From Variovorax paradoxus (GTDB lineage Bacteria; Pseudomonadota; Gammaproteobacteria; Burkholderiales; Burkholderiaceae_C), in contig NZ_JAUSXL010000002.1 of the NCBI RefSeq assembly GCF_030815975.1, positions 1 through 64,000 on the forward strand: 64,000 bases of DNA, in the 5' to 3' direction. Positions 16,905-24,633 of this stretch are shown here, piece after piece. How positions within the stretch are numbered: position 1 is the stretch's first letter; each line of letters begins with the position of its first letter. Below the pieces are notes generated by a model. It saw only the letters and a list, made by a program, of their open reading frames with translations, did not search any database and had not been told where the DNA came from. A program made the position numbers and the translations under genes.

Positions 16905-19263
16905 GCGCCTGCTGCCACTGCTGCTTCTTTCCGGCCTGATGTCTTTTGCCGCCCAGGCTGAGAATGCCGCAGCCGGCTCGGGCTCATCTTTGGTCGCGCC
17001 CGCGGAGGGCGAGCTGGCCGGCCCCACCGGCAGCGACCTCTACCTGGACCTGAGCCTCAACGGCAACCCGCAGGGGCTGGTGCACTTTGGCCTGCGCGGC
17101 CAGGAGCTGTGGGCCAGCGCCGCCACGCTGCGGCAGCTGGGCTTTGTGCTGCCGGCGGGCGTGTCCGACCCGGTGCGGCTCAAGAGCCTTCCGGGGTTGC
17201 AGATCAAGTACGACGCCGCCACCCAGAGCGTTGCAATCAACGCCTCCGCCGATGTGCTGCGACTGCCCACGACGGTGGTCGACACGTCGACGACCATCGT
17301 GCCCAAGGCCAGCGCTTCGCCCGGCCTGCTGCTCAACTACGACCTGTATGGCACGCAGGGCCGCGGCAACACGTCGAGCCTGAACGCGCTGACCGAGTTG
17401 CGCGCGTTCACCGGAAGCACGGTGCTCAGCAACACGATGATGTCGCGCTCGGCGCGCCTTCCGGGCGAAGGCTGGACGCACGACTCGGTGCGGCTGGACA
17501 CGACGCTGAGCACCTCGTTCCCTGAAGACATGCTGACGCTTCGCGTGGGCGACACCACTACGGCCGCGCTGCCGTGGTCGCGCTCCACGCGCATCGGCGG
17601 CATCCAGCTGTCGCGCAACTTTGCGCTGCAGCCCTATCGCACGACCACGCCGCTGCCGGCCTTCCTGGGGGCGGCCGCGCTGCCTTCGCAGGTGGAGCTG
17701 TACATCAACGGCATGCGCCAGTACACGGGCCAGGTGCCGGCGGGGCCGTTTCAACTGAAGACGGTGCCGAGCATCAATGGTGCAGGCAATGCCCAGGTGG
17801 TGTTGACCGATGCCTTCGGCCGTGCGACGACGCTCGACTTTTCGTTGTACGACACGCAGCGGCTGCTGGAGGCGGGCCTGTCGGACTGGTCGGTGGACCT
17901 GGGCATGGTGCGCAAGGACTACGGCCTGCGCTCGTTCGAATACGGCAGCGATCCGGCGGCCAGCGGCACCTGGCGCTATGGCGTGAACAACAGCTTCACG
18001 ATGGAAGCGCATGGCGAAGCCACCAAGGGATTGGTGAAGGCCGGCGTGGGCGGCGCCTGGCTGCTCGGCCAGAGCGGTGTGCTGGCGGGCGCGGTGGCGC
18101 GCAGCAGCTACCGCTCGGAGCAAGGCTCGCTGGCCAACCTGGGCTACAGCTGGCGCGACAACCACTTCAACTTTGCGGTCGAAGGCACGCGCACCTACGG
18201 CGAGTACGGCGACGTGGCGTCGCTGTACGGCAGCGCGCCCGCGCGCGGATCGGGCCGCGCCTCGATCGGCTACACCACGGGGAGCTTCGGCAGCTTTGGC
18301 CTGAGCTTCCTGTACCTGCGCTATCCGGCGCAGCAGCCGACGCGGCTGGCCAGCGTCTACTGGTTCAGCGCGATAGGCCGCGGCGCCTCGGTGAACGTGA
18401 GCCTCAACCAGAACCTGGACAACCGCCGCGAGCGCAGCCTGTACGTCGGCTTCACCTGGGCGCTGGACGGCAAGATCACGGCCAGCACCGGCGTGCAGCG
18501 CGACGGCGACCGCACCACCTTCTCGGCCGACGCGCAAAGCTCGATTCCGGGCGAAGGCGGCATCGGCTGGCGCGCCGGCCTGCGCCAAGGCGGCGGCCAG
18601 AACGGCGGCCAGGCCGAGGTCGACTACCTGGGCCGCTACGGCCGCGCGATGGCCGGCATCAGCGTGCTGGGCGACAGCCGCTATGCCTACGCGGGCGCCA
18701 CGGGTTCGATCGCGTTCATGGGCGGCCAGCCCTTTGCGGCGCGGCGCATCGACGATGCCTTTGCGGTGGTTTCCACCGACGGCATTGCGGGCGTGCCGGT
18801 GAGGCTGGAGAACCGCGACATCGGCACCACCGACAGCCACGGCATGCTGCTGGTGGCACCGCTGCGGGCCTACCAGAACAACCAGCTGTCGATCGACCCG
18901 ATGCAGTTGCCGGCGGACGTGCGGATCGAGCGCGTGAAAACGGTGGCCACGCCGAGCGACCGCGCCGGCACGCTGGTGCGCTTTGGCATCGCGCCGATCA
19001 ATGCGGCGGCGCTGCTGCTGGCGGACGAGGCGGGCAAGCCGCTGCCGCTGGGCAGCCGCGTACGCGCGAACGGCGGCACCGGCGAGCCGGCGCTGGTCGG
19101 CTTTGACGGCGCGGTGTACCTGGAGTCTCTGCAGCCGCGCAACACGCTCGACGTGCAGACGCCGGGCGGGCGCTGCCGCGCGAGCTTCGACTATCGCAAG
19201 GACGGCGCGGGCATTCCGCAGATCGGACCGCTGCGCTGCATCAGGGAGGCCAGGACGCCATGA
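16855..19263 (+). CDS. Outer-membrane usher of the archaic chaperone-usher pilus
   Basis: An 802-residue usher; ATG 16855 gives a basic N-terminus and signal sequence (LLPLLLLSGLMSFAAQA). The order is an N-terminal chaperone-binding domain ('DLYLDLSLNGNPQGLVHFGL'), a large beta-barrel with plug ('VELYINGMRQYTGQVPAGPF', 'FGRATTLDFSLYDTQRLLEAGL'), and C-terminal domains ('NRDIGTTDSHGMLLVAPLRAYQNN', 'LPADVRIERV', 'RCRASFDY'). It is the secretion pore and assembly platform. It overlaps both the chaperone gene and the tip-subunit gene, so all are one operon. Confidence 0.93.
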   Translation: MATRRRKKSRRSHAPAERLLPLLLLSGLMSFAAQAENAAAGSGSSLVAPAEGELAGPTGSDLYLDLSLNGNPQGLVHFGLRGQELWASAATLRQLGFVLPAGVSDPVRLKSLPGLQIKYDAATQSVAINASADVLRLPTTVVDTSTTIVPKASASPGLLLNYDLYGTQGRGNTSSLNALTELRAFTGSTVLSNTMMSRSARLPGEGWTHDSVRLDTTLSTSFPEDMLTLRVGDTTTAALPWSRSTRIGGIQLSRNFALQPYRTTTPLPAFLGAAALPSQVELYINGMRQYTGQVPAGPFQLKTVPSINGAGNAQVVLTDAFGRATTLDFSLYDTQRLLEAGLSDWSVDLGMVRKDYGLRSFEYGSDPAASGTWRYGVNNSFTMEAHGEATKGLVKAGVGGAWLLGQSGVLAGAVARSSYRSEQGSLANLGYSWRDNHFNFAVEGTRTYGEYGDVASLYGSAPARGSGRASIGYTTGSFGSFGLSFLYLRYPAQQPTRLASVYWFSAIGRGASVNVSLNQNLDNRRERSLYVGFTWALDGKITASTGVQRDGDRTTFSADAQSSIPGEGGIGWRAGLRQGGGQNGGQAEVDYLGRYGRAMAGISVLGDSRYAYAGATGSIAFMGGQPFAARRIDDAFAVVSTDGIAGVPVRLENRDIGTTDSHGMLLVAPLRAYQNNQLSIDPMQLPADVRIERVKTVATPSDRAGTLVRFGIAPINAAALLLADEAGKPLPLGSRVRANGGTGEPALVGFDGAVYLESLQPRNTLDVQTPGGRCRASFDYRKDGAGIPQIGPLRCIREARTP

Positions 19264-20288
19264 GCTTTTTGACTCGCACCTTGCGGGCGCTGCGCCTGCC
19301 CTTGTTTTGCGCGCTGCTGTGGTGGGTGGGTGCGGGGAGCGCGCAGGCGACGATCACGTGCACCGCGACGATGACGAACCTGGCCTTTGGCACGGTCGAC
19401 CTGGTCGACGGGAGCACGCCGCCCTCCCCCACCGCCACACTGAACTACACCTGCACCAACAACAGCACTGTCGCCGAGATCGTCAGGGCCTGCTTCAACA
19501 TCGGCGACGGCGACGAAGGCCTGACAAACTTCAATCCGCGCGTCATGAAGAACGCCGCAGGAAACAGCCTGAAGTTCCAGCTCTATCAGGGGACGAGCAA
19601 CGTTGTCTGGGGTTCAAGCGGCAACGGGCAGGTGCCGAGTCCCTTCGTTGCCACGTTCACCGTTCCTCGCCGTACTTCCACCACCGTCCCTGGAAGCTTC
19701 TCGGGAAGCGCGGCCATGCGAGGGGATCTGATGGCCCTCCAGGGCACCGTGCCTCCAGGCTCCTACCAGGACAACTTCGGCAGCGTCCACACCTCGATCA
19801 CGTTCTCGTCGAGCACCACCACCACGCCGGCCGCGTGCAACGGCTCGGCGGCGGACAACTTTCCGTTCGTGGTCACAGCCAACGTCTCCAAGAGCTGCCT
19901 GGTCACGGCCGATCCGCTGAACTTCGGCACCATCGACGGCCTGCCGGGCGCTGCCAATTCCGACCAGACCAGCACGATCAACGTCACCTGCACAACGCCG
20001 ACCTCCTACACGGTGGCGCTGTCGCCAGGCAATGGCTCGACGATCGGCGCCGGGGTCATGTCGCCGACGGGCGGCGTGCCGGCCAACACGGACACGGTGC
20101 CCTACCGGCTCTACAGCAATGCCGCCCGCTCGGCGCCGTGGGGCAGCGTCACGGGCACCAACACCGTCGCAGGCACCGGCACGGGTACGGCCCAGGCGCT
20201 GACCGTGTATGGCAGGGTGCTTGGCAGCAGCGTCAACGTGCGGCCGGACAGCTACCGGGACACCGTGACGGTCACCGTGACCTACTGA
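19260..20288 (+). CDS. Two-domain spore-coat-U protein, probable pilus tip adhesin
   Basis: A 342-residue secreted protein whose start overlaps the usher stop (ATGA at 19260). After a signal peptide ending near 'GAGSAQA', two SCPU-type domains follow: one with 'CTATMTNLAFGTVDL' and 'LNYTCTNNS', and a second with 'VTANVSKSCLVTADPLNFGTIDG', 'INVTCTTPTSYTVAL', 'VPYRLYSNA' and a final 'DSYRDTVTVTVTY' donor strand. Two-domain subunits at the end of archaic CU operons are usually tip adhesins, with the N-terminal domain binding surfaces. Confidence 0.88.
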   Translation: MSFLTRTLRALRLPLFCALLWWVGAGSAQATITCTATMTNLAFGTVDLVDGSTPPSPTATLNYTCTNNSTVAEIVRACFNIGDGDEGLTNFNPRVMKNAAGNSLKFQLYQGTSNVVWGSSGNGQVPSPFVATFTVPRRTSTTVPGSFSGSAAMRGDLMALQGTVPPGSYQDNFGSVHTSITFSSSTTTTPAACNGSAADNFPFVVTANVSKSCLVTADPLNFGTIDGLPGAANSDQTSTINVTCTTPTSYTVALSPGNGSTIGAGVMSPTGGVPANTDTVPYRLYSNAARSAPWGSVTGTNTVAGTGTGTAQALTVYGRVLGSSVNVRPDSYRDTVTVTVTY

Positions 20289-20421
20289 ACCCGCGCGGGG
20301 GCCAGCGGGCTGCGCCGATAAATTGCGCGACGGGCCTTAATTTTCCGGCTACTCTGCCGATAACCCAGTTTGGGGCATCGATGCGATGCCCTCCACCGAG
20401 GTTGCGACGAGAGGAGGTTCC

Positions 20422-20889
20422 ATGCCCGGAAACATGTTGTCCCGTGCGGGTTCGACCGGCCTGCTGCTTCCACCGCGCGCGGCTCGCGCGGCGGCCGCCG
20501 TCGGCATGATGCTGCTGCTGCCGCTTCGGCTCGGTTCCGCGGAGCCGACGCATGGCGTGGGCAGCGCCACGGCGCGGTTCAACGTGACGATGATCGTCCT
20601 CCCGACCTTCAAGGTGCTCCAGGTCACGCCGGTCAAGGGCGGCCACGAATACCGCGTCTGGACCAACATGAAGTCGGTGCTCATCAAGGGCCGCGAGTAC
20701 CCGTTCGACAAGATCGGCGAGACGACCTTCATGGTCGCCGGCACCACCGCCGACGGCCTCGACACCCTCGACCCCACCTGGCGCGGCGCGATCGGCGCCA
20801 TGGCGGCCATCACGGCCCGCACTGCCCCGCAGGCCTCCGCTGCGGATGGCGACGGCAGCAATGCGATGCGGGTGACGGTCACTTACTGA
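20422..20889 (+). CDS. Secreted pilus-associated hypothetical protein
   Basis: A 155-residue protein from ATG 20422, chosen for the strong GAGGAGG ribosome site at 20411-20417. A hydrophobic N-terminal region ('AAAAVGMMLLLPLRLGSAEP') looks like a signal peptide. The body has 'ARFNVTMIVLPTFKVLQVTPV' and ends 'AMRVTVTY', like the last beta strand of the SCPU subunits upstream, so it may be a divergent minor subunit. I do not recognise its family. It follows the adhesin by 133 bases. Confidence 0.6.
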   Translation: MPGNMLSRAGSTGLLLPPRAARAAAAVGMMLLLPLRLGSAEPTHGVGSATARFNVTMIVLPTFKVLQVTPVKGGHEYRVWTNMKSVLIKGREYPFDKIGETTFMVAGTTADGLDTLDPTWRGAIGAMAAITARTAPQASAADGDGSNAMRVTVTY

Positions 20890-20946
20890 GGGGCATCGTC
20901 CGCCCTTGCTGCCAGTGTGGCCGTGCGCGCTGTCGGCAAAAGTTGT

Positions 20947-20960
20947 ATGATATGCATCAT
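20947..20960. promoter_or_regulatory. Candidate TetR operator ATGAT-N4-ATCAT (autoregulatory)
   Basis: ATGAT-atgc-ATCAT directly overlaps the tetR start codon. The same arms with the same spacing occur at 21596-21609 before the next gene, both preceded by T and followed by GC. Confidence 0.5.
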
Positions 20961-21552
20961 GCGAAACTCGAAACCCAACACCAGGGCTGCTGCCAAGGAC
21001 GCCACGCACGACCGCATCGTGTCCGTGGCCGCCCGGGCCATCCGGCGCAGCGGCTACGACGGCACCGGGGTGGCGGACATCATGAAGGAGGCCGGCCTGA
21101 CGCATGGCGCCTTCTATGCCCACTTTGCCTCGCGCGAAGCCATGCTGGCCGAAGCGGCCCAAAGGGCCTGCGCGGAGTCCGCTGCCGCCGCAGCCGATGT
21201 CGTGGCCAAGGTGCCCTCCGGCACGGCGCTGCCGGCCATGCTGAACGGCTATCTCTCCAAGGAGCACCTGGGCCACGTCGACATCGGCTGCCCGCTGGCC
21301 GCGCTGGGCTCCGAGACCTCGCGCCAGGCGCCCGAGGTGCGCCGCGTGACCACCCGGCACATCAAGGAAATGATCGACCTCGTCGCGCGCCAGCTGCCCG
21401 ACTGGGGACAGCCGGGCGCCCACGAGCGGGCGCTCGTGACCATCTCCACCATGGTGGGCGCCCTGCTGCTGGCGCGTGCGGTCGACGAGCCGGCGCTGTC
21501 CGACAGCCTGCGCGAGGCCGCACTCAAGCACCTGACCGCCGTCGGCAGCTGA
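20959..21552 (+). CDS. TetR-family transcriptional regulator
   Basis: About 197 residues from ATG 20959 (MRNSKPNTRA); an upstream frame exists but the helix-turn-helix is correctly spaced from this start. The DNA-binding region is 'DRIVSVAARAIRRSGYDGTGVADIMKEAGLTHGAFYAHFASREAML', a classic TetR signature. The C-terminal ligand domain has 'GCPLAALGSE', a motif of the TetR_C subgroup that commonly represses oxidoreductases. It precedes an NADPH oxidoreductase/SDR/hydrolase set in the same direction and shares a palindrome with them, so it probably represses both units. Confidence 0.92.
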   Translation: MRNSKPNTRAAAKDATHDRIVSVAARAIRRSGYDGTGVADIMKEAGLTHGAFYAHFASREAMLAEAAQRACAESAAAAADVVAKVPSGTALPAMLNGYLSKEHLGHVDIGCPLAALGSETSRQAPEVRRVTTRHIKEMIDLVARQLPDWGQPGAHERALVTISTMVGALLLARAVDEPALSDSLREAALKHLTAVGS

Positions 21553-21595
21553 GTCCGCCCACGGACGAATGCTGCCTTTTCTTTCGCCGATAAAT

Positions 21596-21609
21596 ATGAT
21601 GGCCATCAT
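21596..21609. promoter_or_regulatory. Perfect palindrome ATGATGGCCATCAT, candidate TetR operator
   Basis: A perfect 14-base palindrome about 34 bases before the oxidoreductase reading frame; TATGAT (21595-21600) at its left edge could be a -10 box. It matches the ATGAT-N4-ATCAT site at the tetR start. Confidence 0.55.
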
Positions 21610-21642
21610 GCCAAATACTCAACACAAGAACAGGAACGCACC

Positions 21643-22644
21643 ATAAAAGCCTTTGTCCTGGAGCGCTACGGCAAGAAGCGCGCGCTGCGGCCGGCAGAAA
21701 TGCCCACCCCGGAGCTGCGCGACGACGAGGTGCTGGTCGAGGTCCACGCCGCCGGCGTGAACCTGCTGGATTCCAAGATCAGGGACGGCGAGTTCAAGCT
21801 CATCCTGCCCTACCGGCTGCCTCTGGTGCTGGGGCACGACGTGGCGGGTGTCGTCATCAAGGCGGGGCCGCAGGTGCGCGGCTTCAAGGTGGGCGACGAG
21901 GTCTATGCGCGGGTCGACGACTTCCGGATCGGCACCTTCGCGGAGTTCGTGCCGGTCAAGGAGGCATCGCTCGCCCTCAAGCCCCGCGGCCTCACGATGG
22001 AAGAAGCCGCGTCGATCCCGCTGGTGGGCTTGACGGCATGGCAGGCACTGGTCGAGAAGGCCGGGCTGAAGAAGGGACAGAAGGTCTTCGTCCAGGCAGG
22101 CTCCGGCGGCGTGGGCACCTTTGCCATCCAGCTGGCCAGGCAGCTGGGCGCAACGGTTGCCACGACGACCAGCGCGCCCAATGCCGCACTCGTGAAGAGC
22201 CTGGGCGCCGACGTGGTCATCGACTACAGGACGCAGGACTTCGAGGATGTGCTGAGCGACTGCGACGTGGTCCTGAACAGCCAAGACGGCAAGACGCTCG
22301 AGAAATCGCTGCGCGTGCTCAAGCGCGGCGGCAAGCTCGTCTCCATCTCCGGACCGCCCGATCCTGAATTCGGCAAGCAGATCGCGGCGCCGGGCTTCGT
22401 GAAGCTGGTCATGCGGCTGCTGAGCTCGGGCGCCAGGCGAAAGGCCAAAGCCCTGGGCGTGGGCTACTCGTTCCTCTTCATGAGGGCGGACGGGAGCCAG
22501 CTGCAGCAGATCACGCGGCTCATCGAGGCCGGCGACATCCGCCCGGTGATCGACCGGGTCTTTCCATTCGAATCGACCAACGAAGCCCTGGCCTACGTGG
22601 AGGCCGGCCGCGCAAAGGGCAAGGTCGTCATCAAGGTCAAGTGA
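21643..22644 (+). CDS. Zinc-free MDR NADPH:quinone-type oxidoreductase with ATA in place of start codon
   Basis: A medium-chain dehydrogenase/reductase of about 333 residues. Conserved sequence begins at 21643, where the expected 'MKAFVLERYGKK' is written with ATA instead of ATG and an AGGA ribosome site lies 8 bases upstream. The next in-frame ATG is at 21700, after 19 conserved codons. Family features: 'GVNLLDSKIRDGEFK', 'LGHDVAGVV', 'QAGSGGVGTFAIQLARQLGA' (NADPH-binding) and 'GDIRPVIDRVF'. No zinc ligands, so quinone/enone reduction is likely. It follows tetR and precedes an SDR and a hydrolase. The ATA could be a mutated start (reduced or lost expression) or a sequencing error. Confidence 0.85.
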   Translation: MKAFVLERYGKKRALRPAEMPTPELRDDEVLVEVHAAGVNLLDSKIRDGEFKLILPYRLPLVLGHDVAGVVIKAGPQVRGFKVGDEVYARVDDFRIGTFAEFVPVKEASLALKPRGLTMEEAASIPLVGLTAWQALVEKAGLKKGQKVFVQAGSGGVGTFAIQLARQLGATVATTTSAPNAALVKSLGADVVIDYRTQDFEDVLSDCDVVLNSQDGKTLEKSLRVLKRGGKLVSISGPPDPEFGKQIAAPGFVKLVMRLLSSGARRKAKALGVGYSFLFMRADGSQLQQITRLIEAGDIRPVIDRVFPFESTNEALAYVEAGRAKGKVVIKVK

Positions 22645-22678
22645 GTTCCCGTTCCCCGTTCCCCGTTCCCCGTTCCCC
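22645..22678. repeat. Tandem GTTCCCC heptamer repeat
   Basis: Nearly five copies of GTTCCCC in a row fill the gap between the oxidoreductase stop and the SDR ribosome site. Seven-base units in a spacer can change length by slippage. Confidence 0.85.
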
Positions 22679-22708
22679 CACCCTACCTACGTACCTTTGG
22701 AGTTCCCC

Positions 22709-23413
22709 ATGAAGATCGAAAATTCCGTTGTCCTTGTCACGGGTGCCAATCGCGGCATCGGCCTGGCATTCGCGCGCGAGCTGCTCGAGCGCGGCGCCCG
22801 CAAGGTCTACGCCGGAGCACGCGACCCCGCGTCCGTCACGCAAGCCGGTGTGCAGCCCCTGCGGCTCGACGTCAACCAGCCGGGCGACGTGGCGGCCGCC
22901 GCGGAGCTGGCGTCGGATGTGACGCTGGTGATCAACAACGCCGGCATCGCCCAGCCCGGAGGCTTTCTTGCGCCGGACAGCGAAGAGGTCGCGCGCCGCA
23001 TCTTCGAGACCAACTTCTTCTCCGTGCTGCGCATGAGCAAGGCCTTCGCGCCCATCCTCAAGGCCAACGGCGGCGGCGCGCTGCTCAATGTGCTGTCGGT
23101 CGCCTCCTGGGTGAACGGCGGCGAGCTGGCTGCCTATTCGGCCAGCAAGTCCGCAGCCTGGTCGCTCACCAACTCGCTGCGCAACGAACTGGCGGCGCAG
23201 AAGACGCAAGTGCTCGGGCTGCACATGGGCTACGTCGACACCGACCTCACGCGCGGATTCGATGCCCCGAAGTCCAGCCCCGAGGACATCGTCAAGCGCG
23301 CGCTCGACGGCCTCGAGTCGGGCCTGGACGAGGTGCTGGCCGATGAGATCACGCAGCACGTCAAGCACGGCTTGACCGCGGCAAGGCCGAGCTACCTGCC
23401 CCAGGCCGCCTGA
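22709..23413 (+). CDS. Short-chain dehydrogenase/reductase (SDR)
   Basis: A 234-residue classical SDR starting at 22709 (MKIENSVVLVTG). The cofactor site 'TGANRGIG' lies at about residues 10-17, 'NNAGIAQPGG' follows, and the catalytic Tyr-Lys pair is in 'YSASKSA' with the upstream serine in 'LSVASWVNG'. It reduces a carbonyl with NAD(P)H; substrate unknown. It is the second enzyme of the TetR-linked cluster. Confidence 0.92.
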   Translation: MKIENSVVLVTGANRGIGLAFARELLERGARKVYAGARDPASVTQAGVQPLRLDVNQPGDVAAAAELASDVTLVINNAGIAQPGGFLAPDSEEVARRIFETNFFSVLRMSKAFAPILKANGGGALLNVLSVASWVNGGELAAYSASKSAAWSLTNSLRNELAAQKTQVLGLHMGYVDTDLTRGFDAPKSSPEDIVKRALDGLESGLDEVLADEITQHVKHGLTAARPSYLPQAA

Positions 23414-23449
23414 GGCCGGCGCACCGACCGCATCCATCCAAGGAACACC

Positions 23450-24307
23450 ATGATCTTCGAGCAGAAGCCGAAAGTCACCTGGAAAGACGTTCCCACGCGG
23501 ACGATCGCCGCCGGTGGCGTGGCGTTCGCCTACCGGGAACTGGGCACCGAGAACGCGGGCGTCCCGGTCGTGTTCCTCATCCACCTGGCGGCCGTGCTGG
23601 ACAACTGGGATCCGCGGGTCGTGGACGGATTCGCGGCAACGCGCCGCGTGATCGCGTTCGACAACCGCGGCGTGGGCGCGTCGAGCGGAGCCCCGGCGGC
23701 GTCGATGGAGGAGATGGCCAGGGACGCAATCACCTTCATCAAGGCCATGGGCCTTGGCCAGGTCGACCTCTTCGGCTTCTCGATGGGCGGCATGATCGCC
23801 CAGGAGATCGTGCAGATGGAGCCGCAGCTCGTGCGCAGGATGATCATCACGGGAACGGGCCCCGCGGGCGGCGAAGGCATCAGCCGGGTGGCCCGCGTGA
23901 CCTACATCGACATGATCCGCGGCTGGCTCACCTTCCAGGACCCGAAGCAGTTCCTGTTCTTCACCAGGACGCCCGCGGGAATCCGCGCGGGGAAAGAGTT
24001 TCTGCAGCGCCTGAAGGAGCGCTCCGAGAACCGCGACAAGGCCATCACCGTGGCCGCCCTGCAGGCCCAGCTGAAGGCATTGCGGCGTTGGGGCGCAAAG
24101 AAGCCCGCGGACCTGTCGAGGGTGCGGCACCCCGTGCTCGTGGCGAATGGCGACAGCGACCGCATGGTCCCGAGCAAGAACACGCGCGACCTGGCGCAGC
24201 GCCTTCCGAACAGCGAACTCATCGTCTATCCCGATTCCGGACACGGCGCGGTGTTCCAGTTCCATGCCGACTTCGTGCCGAGGGCGCTCGCGTTTCTTGC
24301 GCGCTGA
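23450..24307 (+). CDS. Alpha/beta-hydrolase
   Basis: A 285-residue hydrolase. The catalytic triad is readable: nucleophile serine in 'FGFSMGGMIAQ', acid in 'NGDSDRMV' and histidine in 'SGHGAVFQF'. The oxyanion region 'FLIHLAAVLDNWDPRVVDG' belongs to a subgroup often encoded beside TetR, MDR and SDR genes. It lies 37 bases after the SDR and is likely co-transcribed. Ester or lactone substrate unknown. Confidence 0.92.
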   Translation: MIFEQKPKVTWKDVPTRTIAAGGVAFAYRELGTENAGVPVVFLIHLAAVLDNWDPRVVDGFAATRRVIAFDNRGVGASSGAPAASMEEMARDAITFIKAMGLGQVDLFGFSMGGMIAQEIVQMEPQLVRRMIITGTGPAGGEGISRVARVTYIDMIRGWLTFQDPKQFLFFTRTPAGIRAGKEFLQRLKERSENRDKAITVAALQAQLKALRRWGAKKPADLSRVRHPVLVANGDSDRMVPSKNTRDLAQRLPNSELIVYPDSGHGAVFQFHADFVPRALAFLAR

Positions 24308-24339
24308 ACGGCCTCATCTTTGACGCTGTTCTCACGCAT

Positions 24340-24400
24340 CTAGAACGTGTGCCTCATGCCGAAGTCGTAGCCCGTTGCTGCACGCCCAGTGCCTGTAGCG
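24340..24400 (-). pseudogene. C-terminal relic of an outer-membrane porin
   Basis: On the minus strand, reading into the TAG at 24340-24342, about 16 codons give 'TGRAATGYDFGMRHTF' and stop. This is the typical last strand of Gram-negative trimeric porins, ending in phenylalanine. No matching upstream barrel sequence continues beyond ~24400, so only the tail survives. Confidence 0.5.
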
Positions 24401-24633
24401 GCCCGGCAACAAGGCTTTCGAGCAAATTCCGAATTACACCTTTTGTGTGATTTAGTTAATAAAAAGCAAACTCAAGTTAACAGTTGTCAGCTTCTGCGAA
24501 GCGCCTGTTACATAAGCTCGCGCGCTCACGCTTGGCGCTCTGGCACGGCGGGTTGACCGGCCTTGCCGCCCCTTCCCGATCCTGGCTGGGACGGCGCCGC
24601 TCCACCGCGGCGGCGGAACCAACCAGGAACATC

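Noticed and set aside
21608..21646. 12-codon ORF before the oxidoreductase as an independent gene
   Set aside because: Too short and without ribosome site; discussed only as a possible coupling element for the ATA start.
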